A stretch of DNA of 64,000 nucleotides from Tetracentron sinense (taxonomy: Eukaryota > Streptophyta > Magnoliopsida > Trochodendrales > Trochodendraceae), in contig CM026574.1 of assembly GCA_015143295.1 (NCBI GenBank), positions 15,688,938-15,752,937 on the forward strand, in the 5' to 3' direction. This document shows, one piece after another, positions 1 to 10,000 of this stretch. A program made the position numbers and the translations under genes. Position 1 is the stretch's first letter. Every line of letters begins with the position of its first letter. Under the pieces are notes generated by a model. That model searched no databases and was not told the origin of the DNA. It worked only from the letters and a program-made list of their open reading frames with translations.

Positions 1-1390
1 ACAACATGCTGGCCGGAACAAATTTGACTTTCAGGGACAGGAAATCAATACCTGTTGTGATTAGGATTTAACACCATTCTTAAAGAAAAAGAGACATAGC
101 CTGATCATTTTAATCTCTAGTAAGAAAAAAAATAGATACAATGTAGTCTCTACCCACAGTTTATTTAAATATAATGCAAAAAAACTGGATATGATACAAC
201 TTGCCTTAAAAATTCAACCTACCAGAATCTGCTCACAGAAAACTGAGGAGCAATAGAAGCTCTAAATAAAAACAAAATGACTTCATCAAATAACTAACTA
301 GCTCAATAATTACTAAAGCATCGGGGAAAAAAAACAAGAAAAAGCATCATGAACCTGTTTGATAAACTCCTCATGCCAGTTGTCAAGATTATCAAATGAT
401 TTAAGAACATTAATGTCATATACTAGAACACAGCAATCTGTCCTCTATAAAATGCAACACCAAGACTCTAAAATCTTTCCTGTCTGTGTCCCAAATCTTT
501 CATTGCAGATATACGGCATTTCACCAAAAGTAGACTTACTGAGAATGATCTTGAATAAGTATATAAAACAAATAAGTACTAGTGAACTAAGAACCCACTT
601 GCAGAGTGACGAGCCTGTCATCAATCTGTAGTTCCCTGGTGATGAAATTGGAACCAATTGTAGCTTTATACTGTTGACTAAACCTCTTATGTACATATCT
701 AGAAAAGCAGTTAATGCATTCAGATTCGAATAATGCGAAACTGGACCCTAAACACATTAAAATCAAGTGTAGAATTTGAATTTACACATGCAAAATAAGC
801 CCGACAAGGAAAGCCTTCACAATGTAAGTGCTACAAGCCTACAATGTCTTAAAATGTACAAATTATCAGTCCCCAATATCTGCTTCAGAATTTGCAGCAA
901 AAAAAGAGAAATTTAAATTCTGCATAAATTAAGGATCAAGAATAATGCACCATAAAATCCTCAAAAACAAGAGCAGAATACGTCTAAATACGAATTAAAT
1001 TAGTGGAAAATTACTTAGAAAGCCAAAAATTTGAATACTAGATCACAAATTCAATGAAAACATAGCTGCTTCAAATTTTGCAGCAAAAAAAAGAAGTAAT
1101 TTAAATTCCACATAAGTTATGGATCAAGAATAATGAACCATAATAATCTCAAAAACAAAAAGCAGAATGTGTCTAAATACAAATTAAATTAGTGGAAAAT
1201 TACTTAGAAAGGCAAAAATTTGAACATCTGAGCACAAATTCAACAAAAACACAGCTGCTTCAAATTTTGAAGCAAAAAAAAGGAGTAATTTAAATTCTGC
1301 ATAAAGATAATGCACCATAAAAACCTCAAAAACAAAAGCACAATATGTCTAATATGAGTTAAATTAGTGGACTAAATAATAAATAAAAGT
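1..1390 (-). pseudogene. Partial duplicate of Rab7 gene (exons 3-4 and flanking introns)
   Basis: This stretch aligns along its whole length with 31645-33220, the exon 2-to-intron 4 part of the Rab7 gene on the same strand. The exon 3 copy (698-599, 100 bp) keeps both splice sites and reads [15 protein letters not shown] and then DDRLVTLQ, with a few substitutions. The exon 4 copy (496-355) is 142 bp instead of 147. It has a 4-bp and a 1-bp deletion around the WDTAGQE motif and the RGAD region, plus a Q-to-stop change, so it cannot encode a Rab. No exon 1 or exon 2 copy was seen to the right. The duplicate may continue beyond the left edge. It is a decayed segmental duplicate, not a retrocopy, because introns are present. 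Confidence 0.85.
880..1370. repeat. Tandem repeat of about 185 bp in the Rab7 pseudo-copy intron
   Basis: About three diverged units start near 905, 1097 and 1279. Each carries the phrases GGATCAAGAATAATG, CAAAAGCAGAAT and TTAGTGGAAAATTACTTAG. The same unit is repeated four to five times in the parental intron at 32565-33220. The array therefore predates the duplication, and the copy number now differs between the two loci. Confidence 0.75.
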
Positions 1391-1830
1391 ACAAAAGCTA
1401 ATTCACTGATAGGTGGACTAAATAGAAACAAAAACAAAAGAGCTACTCTGAACCAAAATACAAACTACCCATGAGTTAAGAAAGAAGACAACCCAAGCTC
1501 CTTAAAATCCTTGCTAACTGGACACCAGGCATGCAACATATTTAAGATGCCTAGGATAACATTCTCAAGTGGACTGAAAGTGTTGTCAAACACCCGCCTA
1601 TTCTTCTCATCTAAGACGCACTAAATGATAGCTCCCGGGACAAACCTCCACATTACGTATAGAATGGTGTTCGCAACTCGCAAGAACCAATTGAAGATTT
1701 TGTCCTTAAAGCTAAGAGAGAAGACCCACAACACCTCAAGGCGGAATAGGATATGTGCCCAAATCCACTTACCAGAGAGCAATGCAGAAGCAAATGATAT
1801 ATTGCTTCCTCCTCAAGTATATACAAAAAA

Positions 1831-1944
1831 GTCTGTTAGCCAATATCTACCCCTTACTTTTTAAGTGGTCCAAAGTGAGAATTTTTTAAGTCTATTAGCC
1901 AGTCTCTACCCCTTACTTTTTAAGTGGTCCAAAGTGAGAATTTT
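1831..1944. repeat. Tandem duplication, 59-bp unit, two copies
   Basis: Two adjacent near-identical units start at 1831 and 1890. Both contain CCCCTTACTTTTTAAGTGG followed by TCCAAAGTGAGAATTTT. There is no coding signal. The rest of 1391-2200 shows nothing I can identify. Confidence 0.8.
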
Positions 1945-2199
1945 CATCTAACGTTTTCAACATCATGTACTTGCTAGCAAGGTATTTTTTTCTGCCTGCA
2001 TCTAGAATCCAACAATCTATTTTTTTCTTGGTAAATAAGTCATTGAATAAATTTAAAATGGATATAGTACAAAAAGGAGTTCACAAGAAGGATGAACTCA
2101 AAAAAAACAAGCAACAGTATGGTAGTCATAAGAGAGCCAAAAACACGTAAATTCTGAAGTAGATGACAAAATATGCTATTAAACCTTATTTAGCTTTGG

Positions 2200-2620
2200 T
2201 TGATTGTCTCTATCCTCCCTCATAAAAGCCAAAAGGCAAGGAGGCACATGGCTCTCAAGAGGACACCTTATCAAAATGCATTGCAGATTGCTCGAATACT
2301 CTCCAATTCCTCTCCTTCCATATGGACCAAATTGTGACCCCCAGTACCATATTTCGAGCCTCCACCAAACACTCTTCCATCTTTACCAAAGCCCAACAAG
2401 ATAAGAAGCCCGTAAGGTACGAGGAAAAACCCAACAAATACTCAACCACGATAGAAAATGTCCCCAGATCCCAAATGCAAAGGGGCAAACACTTCTTGTA
2501 TTTAATCCAACGATATATGTTGACCACATTGCTTCCTCCTGCATTTAATCCAAAAGCAAGCACTTTTGAACCTCTTGATTGCCTAATGGAAAGATCGCAA
2601 GTGACTTAACTTTCATTTTG
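2200..2620 (-). mobile_element. LINE 3'-end fragment next to the PPR stop codon
   Basis: The minus-strand frame from about 2563 to 2258 contains WSIWKERNWRVFEQSA. This is the conserved WxxWKERNxRxF block near the C-terminus of plant L1-type LINE ORF2 proteins. A related block, [14 protein letters not shown], is in the LINE at 23019-24623. Only this end is present, so it is a heavily 5'-truncated insertion. It ends within a few bases of the PPR stop at 2627, so the PPR mRNA 3' UTR is probably LINE-derived. The exact 3' end and target duplication were not found. Confidence 0.65.
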
Positions 2621-2626
2621 AAGTAA

Positions 2627-4588
2627 TCACCAATAGTCCATGCACGAGCACGATCCATTCTCAAAATGGTGAAAGCGATTTCGATCCCTTGCAATTATCC
2701 TCCTTTCATAAATTTTTGAAATAAGTTTTATCGATGAGTGACAATCAACACACATGCGAAGGTTCTTCACTATCCGCAATGGCATATGGGAGTTTGTACT
2801 GATTAAGCCAAAAGCAATTGCAATTTTCTCACTATGATACTTCAAGGTGCTTGTTTTCTCTTCCTCGTCCATGTTAAGCAAGACTTGTGTGGTGTCTGGT
2901 GTGTAGCCTACCAAACTCAACCGGTCAGCTATCTCCTCCAACATTAAACGGATTTCTATGGCTCTGGGATGGGAGTCATCTTCTACAAGGAACTCATGAA
3001 TCATTCCATCAAGCTCGATCCAACTACATCCAGGGTCTTTCCTTATGGCCATCTCCTTCATCATCAATCTCACTTCAGCAACTGCCTCCCAGTTACCTAA
3101 AGAAGCATAAATATTCGATAGAGCAACATAGCATCCACTATCACGAGGAGCCAACTCCATTAGCCGCTTCGCTGTGCGCTTGCCCATCTCAATGTTACCA
3201 TGCATCTTACAAGCACTGAGCAAGGCCTTCCATATCACGTCATCTGGTTTGATGGGCATGTTCAATATAAGCACCTCAGCCTCTTCCAAAAGTCCAACAC
3301 GACCTAATAGATCAACCATGCATCCATAGTGCTCAATCCTGGGTTTTAATCCAACTACTCTAACCATGTGATCAAAATAAAAACGGCCCTCAACCACAAA
3401 TCCTGCATGACTACATGCATTCAACAAACCGATATAAGTTACATCACTAGGCATTACTCCAGCCCGTTCCATCTTTTGGAAATGATCAAGGGCGTCCTTA
3501 GCCCGGCCATGCATAGCAAGACCCCCAATGACAGCACTCCAGGTGACCACGTTCTTTCTAGGTAGCCTCTCAAATACCTGAAGTGCCTTCTCTATGCTCC
3601 CACACTTGGAATACATATCAATCAAAGCAGATCCAAGAACATCATCGATCTCAATCTTATTCTTCTCCGCATACACATGAACCCATTTACCCAAATCAAG
3701 CCCCCCTAGTCGTGAAATCGCAGGGAGAACACTAACCAAGGTCACATAATTTGGAAGAACATCTGACATCTGCATTTCATGGAATATCTCTAAGGCCTCC
3801 TTGAAGAACCCGTTTTGTGCATACCCCGCTATCATCCCATTCCATGACACCACACTTCTTTGAGGCATCTCACCGAATAATTGTCGTGCAGCTTCGAATT
3901 CGCCGATTCGGATATACCCATCTATCATAACATTCCACAAAACCACATTTCCCTCTTGCCTCCTCTTATCTCTTATTGCTTTACTAGAATTATCCACATC
4001 AATGGAACATGAATAATCAAATTTGATGCTTTTGTTGAACAGATTGTGAGCATCCTTCATGATCCCAGAAATCACATACATCCGAACAAGATTACTAAGA
4101 ACAAACTCATCGGAATTTAATCCCAGCTTTATTATCTGACCATGAACTTGTTTACCTTCTTCAATCCGGACAGTAAGAGCACATGCTTTCAACACTGACG
4201 GGAAGGTAAAGCGATTTGGTTCAACAAATTCATAATGAAGCATTTGATAAAACAGGAATAAGGCCACTAAAGGTTCATCACTCTCAGAAAAGGCTCTAAT
4301 AAGGGTGTTCCAAGAAAAGCAGTTAGGCTCCTCCATTTTATCGAAAACCAAATGAGCATATTCGAGATTTCGGTAATCCGAAAACGCACAAAACTGTAGA
4401 ATTTCTGCCGCGGCAAAAGGGTCCCGAATTCTTCCGGTCTTGATCTTTCTACCATGAAGTTGCTTTAAATCTCTCATTGTTTTGCAAGTTGAGATTTCGG
4501 GAAAAACAAATGAAGTGGAAGTGGAAGAAAAGGAAGTTTGTACACATAGTGAGTTTCTGGGTGGTGAGATTTTTGAAATTAAGAACAT
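2627..4588 (-). CDS. LPA66: DYW-class PPR protein, LPA66-like plastid RNA editing factor
   Basis: One open frame runs without introns. It could start at 4735 (702 codons), but I favour the ATG at 4588 (653 aa), because the residues after it (MFLISKISPPRNSLC, then Ser/Thr-rich) look like a plastid or mitochondrial transit peptide and the earlier ones do not. A string of PLS-type PPR motifs follows (SCKTMRDLKQLHGRKIKTG-like start, NCFSWNTLIRAFSESDE, VVLWNVMIDGYIRIGEF, VVSWNGMIAGYAQNGFF, VVTWSAVIGGLAMHGRA). After these come the PG box (DPGCSWIEL), the E motifs and a complete DYW deaminase domain. That domain has the zinc-ligand pattern HSE, then CVDCH, and ends CSCMDYW. Block-by-block wording matches Arabidopsis LPA66 (At5g48910), which is needed for psbF editing in chloroplasts. 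Orthology is inferred from memory of that protein, not from a search. The 5' side carries an inverted-repeat MITE at 4926-5257 and the 3' side a LINE scrap. Confidence 0.88.
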   Translation of the reverse strand: MFLISKISPPRNSLCVQTSFSSTSTSFVFPEISTCKTMRDLKQLHGRKIKTGRIRDPFAAAEILQFCAFSDYRNLEYAHLVFDKMEEPNCFSWNTLIRAFSESDEPLVALFLFYQMLHYEFVEPNRFTFPSVLKACALTVRIEEGKQVHGQIIKLGLNSDEFVLSNLVRMYVISGIMKDAHNLFNKSIKFDYSCSIDVDNSSKAIRDKRRQEGNVVLWNVMIDGYIRIGEFEAARQLFGEMPQRSVVSWNGMIAGYAQNGFFKEALEIFHEMQMSDVLPNYVTLVSVLPAISRLGGLDLGKWVHVYAEKNKIEIDDVLGSALIDMYSKCGSIEKALQVFERLPRKNVVTWSAVIGGLAMHGRAKDALDHFQKMERAGVMPSDVTYIGLLNACSHAGFVVEGRFYFDHMVRVVGLKPRIEHYGCMVDLLGRVGLLEEAEVLILNMPIKPDDVIWKALLSACKMHGNIEMGKRTAKRLMELAPRDSGCYVALSNIYASLGNWEAVAEVRLMMKEMAIRKDPGCSWIELDGMIHEFLVEDDSHPRAIEIRLMLEEIADRLSLVGYTPDTTQVLLNMDEEEKTSTLKYHSEKIAIAFGLISTNSHMPLRIVKNLRMCVDCHSSIKLISKIYERRIIARDRNRFHHFENGSCSCMDYW

Positions 4589-4925
4589 GGTGTTGAGCTT
4601 ACCGTCTCTCTTCGATGATTTCTTGCCACCCCTTCTAAGACCTCCCTGCAATGGCGCCACAAGAACAACGGTCACTGACCACCCCAAATCGATTCTCTCC
4701 TCCTTCTGGGTTTTCTTGAAGAAGATGGGTTCCATGGAGAAAGGTCCATCTTCTACTGTAACTGGGTTTTGGTTGAAGAATTATGGTGGGGTTGATGAAA
4801 ATATTAAACCCAGTTTTAATCTGAGGTTTCTGAATGGTTGTTCTTCGTGGATTTGGGAAGAGAGGTGGCGATGGTGGGGGATAACTGATAAGGGAGAGAT
4901 GGAGTCCGTTGGACCATCGTTTAAA

Positions 4926-5257
4926 ACTGTTATTATGCCTTCAGATTTTTCATGACCTCACAAAGTCTCTTAAACTATGGTTAATAAGTTTTAAGCCCTG
5001 TGGTTAATAAGGGTTATTGAATCTTAACCACAGTTCAAGGAAGTTAAAGGGACCATCTAACCAAGGTTTTAAGTAATTTTTTTTTTTTAAATTAACGTGC
5101 CTCCTTTCGACTCTCTTTAACTGTAGTTAAGATTCATTAACCCTTAGTGTTAAAGCCCTGTGGGTTAAAACTTATTAACCATAGTTCAAGAACAGTTAAA
5201 AAGAGCTTTGTGAGGTTATGAAAAATCTCTTTAGGGCATAATAGTCATTTTCGTACC
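4926..5257. mobile_element. Foldback MITE with TIRs over 100 bp, upstream of the PPR gene
   Basis: The left arm (ATTATGCC, GATTTTTCATGACCTCAC, AAACTATGGTTAATAAG, then GAATCTTAACCACAG) is answered in reverse complement at 5110-5257 (GTGAGGTTATGAAAAATC, then GGGCATAATAG). The arms exceed 100 bp and the centre is about 60 bp. It lies about 340 bp upstream of the preferred PPR start, so it may sit in the promoter. The superfamily is not assigned because the target duplication is unclear. Confidence 0.75.
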
Positions 5258-5944
5258 AGTTATAAATGAAAGTCCAACAACGTAACTAAGGGTTGAGGTT
5301 CTTTAGAATTATAGAATTATGAGTTAACTTGCAAACTCTGTCATGCATAATAGTGTATTTGCAAACTAGGATAGCCTAGCAGCTGATTAACCCATATCCA
5401 TGACCTTTTTTAACACCTATTAAATGTGATTAAAATTCACTCAATCTTAGGGTTCATCCATCCAACCTTGTTTTTGGAAGAAAAATAAATGATTAATCTT
5501 AATTTTGTTAAGCTTAACCATAGTTAAAAGGGACACCCGTAATCTAGTAATCACTGCTCAATTTTTTTATAATTGTGAAGAGAATGTATTAGAAATTTAG
5601 GGTTTTTGTTCTACAATTCGGATCTGGTTATTGAATCCTCAATTAGAACCCTAGTTTTGTTTCTAAGAGAGATGTTCTCTTCGTAGTAATCAAATAAGGT
5701 TGGGATTTTCAGTTCTATGCTTGCACTTTCGTCTGGTTTGGTAATTAAAGAAGATTAGGGTTTCTGAATATGGTCTTCCATGCTTCCAATAATCATTGGT
5801 TAATAGGGTTAGATTGTTGAACCCTAAGAGTTACTGAATCTTAACCATAGTTAATAGGGTTTAGAAAGGACACGTGTTGACCTGTGGGCACAATTGAACT
5901 CTCCCTTAGTTCAATCACGATTGGCTGTGATTCGATCTCCTGCC
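5258..5944. other. Intergenic, nothing identified
   Basis: AT-rich sequence with scattered short AACCATAGTTAA-like words. I see no coding frame, TIR pair or RNA gene. Confidence 0.5.
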
Positions 5945-6372
5945 TAGGGTTGTACACAAGCCGGGCTAGCTTGGTCGCTCAGCTCAGCTTGGCCTGATCA
6001 AGCCAAGCTCAAGCTTGATTTTTAGGCTCAATCGGGCCAAGCCGAGTTTTCAAGCTTGAAATATTTTCAAGTTGAGCTCGAGCATTTCTTGTTTGGTTCG
6101 GCCCAAGCTCAGCTCGGCTTGGATATTATTTTTAAAAATATTATTTATATTTATCATTATTACATATGTAAATATTATAAAATATTATTATTTTATTTTA
6201 TTTATAAAAAAAAGTATTCAAGCCAAGCCATGCGAGCGCAAGCTTGATTCAATTCGGCCCCGAGCCGAGCTTTCTGAAATCGGGCAATTCGGGCTGAGCC
6301 GAGCTTCGAGCCTAGAGTAAACTCTTTCAAACAGAGCCGAGCAGGGCCAAGCCCGGCTCGAATACACCCCTA
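5945..6372. mobile_element. hAT-like MITE, GAGCC/AGCTCGAGCT family, copy 1
   Basis: The ends are TAGGGTTGTACACAAGCC and, reverse-complemented, TAGGGGTGTATTCGAGCC. It is flanked by a perfect 8-bp target duplication CTCCTGCC (5937-5944 and 6373-6380), which is typical of hAT transposition. The arms are rich in AGCTCGGCTTGG and CAAGCTTG words, and the centre (6120-6215) is AT-rich. There is no transposase, so it is non-autonomous. Two further copies are at 34899-35248 and 42769-43130. Confidence 0.85.
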
Positions 6373-7033
6373 CTCCTGCCTATGAGTCAAAAATAACACC
6401 CCAAATAAGTGATGTCATAAATATAGATTTTATACTAATAATAGTATGAAGAAGACCAGGTTAGAAACTTTTAGATTTGCTTATAAATTTTATATTTTCT
6501 TCAAGAGAGCTTCTCATAACAGATGGATCCAAGCAAGAGCTTTACTCATGATAATGTATGGCTGCTTTCTTCTTCTTTATCAATGCCTTATCCCGACTAT
6601 TTACTCAGAGCAACACGAATTCTGTCCTGCATTCTAGTTTAGAATGCTGCATTCAACTGAGCAACCAAATTATAGAGCAGAGCTAAACAAAAATTTATCT
6701 TACCCAATCTAAAAGCTAATATCAGAAACTTTGATCAATAGTTTGGTATAATTATTTCTTCCGGAAATTGATTGTTGAAGCATCCATTTGCCGATTGCTG
6801 CGCTCTATGAATCAATCCAAATTGGTTTCTTCTGTTTAAGATTCTTCAAGTTCATCTTCATCAAAACTAGACTACTTTATTAAACAAAACCAGAAAAAAG
6901 ACTTGTACAAGTCTCAATGATGAGCATAGACACTAGGTAGGTACAAAAGAATGGCAACGAATTGTAATAAAGGGAAAAAGAAAAATATTTAATCAGACAA
7001 ATCTAAAGTTTGGAGATGATTTTGAAGCTCATT
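6373..7033. other. Downstream flank and probable 3' UTR of Rab7
   Basis: There is no gene-like frame. The part nearest 7033 is expected to be transcribed as the Rab7 3' UTR. I could not place a poly(A) site with confidence. Confidence 0.4.
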
Positions 7034-10000
7034 TCAGCATGCACAACCTCCTCCCCTCTGCTCATTTTCCGAAACTGCATCCGGGATGCCCTGGAAGTAT
7101 CTGCAAAGAGAACAGTATATCTTAAGCTGATCCACGAAGGAGAGAAATTATTTTTTTTTTGGGGGGGGACTTAAAAGGACATAAATTGGTTGCATTCTGT
7201 ATAAAAAAAATGTTCCATAAAGTGAACAATACATATAGGAACTCTAGTTCATATAAAACACAAAATTACTAAAATTAACCCAAAGGAATCCAGGAATGAT
7301 GAAGCAACAGGACTTGAGAAAGGAAGATTGACCCCAAAAGGGCACGGGCACAAAGGCGTCCATATGTCCACCAGAGAGATAACAAGGCTTTTCCAAATAC
7401 TTGAAAGTTCACAACAAAGGAATTTCAAATACTTCAAAGTTCACAGAAGGCATAATGAAGTGATAGATGTTGTGGACTTAAAGTTGACACAGGTCAATGG
7501 GATCTGTTATTTTTTGTTAATTAAACTGGGTTGACCCAAGATCTCATGGTTTCAAAATAAAAGGAAAGCAATTAAGCCAAAGTCTTGCAGCAGTTGATTG
7601 ACGAAAAGACCATGTAAGCACTAACCAACCATATTTATTTTGCTTTCTATTAACAGGCACACACCCCACACCCACTAATTTTTAAAGACTTCAAAGACTC
7701 TTGAGTGCATGTATTGATTGTGTGGGTAATTATTCTTGATTCTTGCATCACATCACACACACACACACACACACACATTGATTATGTGGATAATTATTCT
7801 TGATTCTTAAATCACACAAACACACAGCCCACAAATTTTTCAAAGACTACAAAGACTCTTGAGTGCATGTATTGAATTGTGTGTAGGCATTAGTGTGACT
7901 ATGCGTAGGTGCTGAGGGTGGAGCCAGGATTTTATCGTAGGAGTGCACACAATTGTTGATAAGTTTGTGTAGGATCATTTGGCAGGTACAAAATATTGTG
8001 ATTGGGGGGGGGGGGGGGGGGGGGTTCGGGGGTAGCCCCTGATTTTTTTTTTTGACAACTAAATTTCTGGGTCATTTCTTCCATACATATCCTACAGTTA
8101 TTGTTTCTCTGTGTTTACAGGAGTAGCAATCCCTTTGCCCTATGGCTATGCCATATTAAATAATATAGTATTAAAAAATATATTTTATTTTCGAAAGTTT
8201 AAAGGTCTCCTTGCCCAATGGCTATGCCCTATTAAATAATATAGTATAATTTTTTTTTTTTCAAAAGTTTAGGGAAGAGTTGCCTCCTAGTCCAATGACT
8301 ATGCCCTGTTGAATAATATTTAAACAAAATATGAAAAAAGATATTTGTTTTCAAAAGTTCAATGGGGCAACTGCCCATGAGTCCATGACTTTGCCTCAGC
8401 AAACTATTAAAAAATAATAATCAAAAGTTGAGGGCGCACTTACCCCCCATGCCCCATGCTATGCCTGAAAAATAATAAAAATTATTTGTTTCCAAAAGTT
8501 TAGGGGAAATGTGCCCCCCCAGGCCCCCTCTTGGCTTCACCCCTGGTAGGCGCGCCATTAGGCAGCAGCATCTTACAGAGTGCCAATCTTGACTCCTATA
8601 CAGGTGCTAGAGGTCTCGGCTACGTGAGGCAGTCGACCAGGCAAAGCTTTGACTACATTGAGATTTGAGATAAACCTGGATGTCATATACAAACTGAACT
8701 ATCGCAAATATAAAATGCTAGTGGCTGCTTTCTACGTTATCCACATGCCATCTGCTAGTATTGGTAATTCAACATGCAACAAGTTTAAGATTTATGCCAA
8801 GTCGGCCTAAAACAGGGTAAAAGAGAACGGAGAAAATCATGCCATCAAAATATACTTACATGTCCTGCTGATGCTCTTTGGCTAGTGCAGTTTTTGCAAC
8901 ACATAGGAATGCAGCATCAACATTGTAATCTTCTTTAGCTGAGGTCTCAAAGTAGGGTATGTTTTCCCTGGAAGCACACCATTCCTTTGCTTTCTTCTCA
9001 GAAACCTGTACACATACAATTTAGCCCAGATACCAGGAACAGCAAAAGTTTGAGAGGCATTGCATATCCTTACCACTCGGCTGTTTCCACCATCTATGTC
9101 AACCTTGTTTCCGAGTAAGATAAATGGAAACATCTTGGGGTCAGATGGACTTGCCTGGAATACAATAGAGACAAAATAAATGTTCAATAACAAAAGGAAA
9201 AGCACACAGCATCAACCCACAAATGCAGGAAACAAAGAAATGGCTGTGACTCAAACTAACACATGCATCATGGAGATAATATCTAGAATCCAAAGAACCT
9301 TTATCTAGCATGAAAAGTTTGTTTAGAAAGGGATGAGAGTAACAAAAAAATTCATAAAGATGGCTTCGGACCAATAGTCAGCAGGCATTGTTGTGGACCA
9401 TATTACATAGGCTACAAACCAAATATAGGAATTGTCGTGCACTAATCTAGTATTTTGAGACACAGTACGGATCTTCTTGGGCATCACACAATGCCGAGGC
9501 ATCCTGTTGAACTGATACATATTTTAAGTACATGAGTACACTAGCCACTCATTCAAGAATTTGAGTCCATATCTTTGCTGCCACTGACATGCCTTCTAAT
9601 GGCAAATTATTAGCCTCCCTCAGAAATCTATGACAGGAATTGAAGGCATTATGTTAACATATGCTGCAGGATTGTCATAAGAGCTGAACACATGATTGTT
9701 ACTAAGCTAGCTGCTTTTCACTTTCATGCTGTACAGTACATGCTGTTAGGATGTAAAAAGGATCTCCAGAAGATGGCAAGAATATTGCCCTGATACAGAA
9801 AGAGCTTGACAATTGCACAACCATTGACGAAAACACCATACACCAAAAACCATCAGCAGTTCTATTCCACCTGTAACAGCAAAGTGATACAAGTTTCTCT
9901 TGAGCTTCATAAATATCCACAAAAACAAGTGCTATGCATGTTCTAGGTATTTTTCATACAAGAAAGACAAGCAGGAAGTATACGTTACAAGACCTCCATA

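Noticed and set aside
4588-4735. Longer PPR start at 4735
   Set aside because: The extra 49 residues look like UTR or repeat-derived sequence without transit-peptide features. The Met at 4588 opens a Ser/Thr-rich leader that fits organelle targeting.
4482-4955. 157-codon plus-strand frame over the PPR start
   Set aside because: It is antisense to the PPR 5' region and MITE edge, and has no family features.
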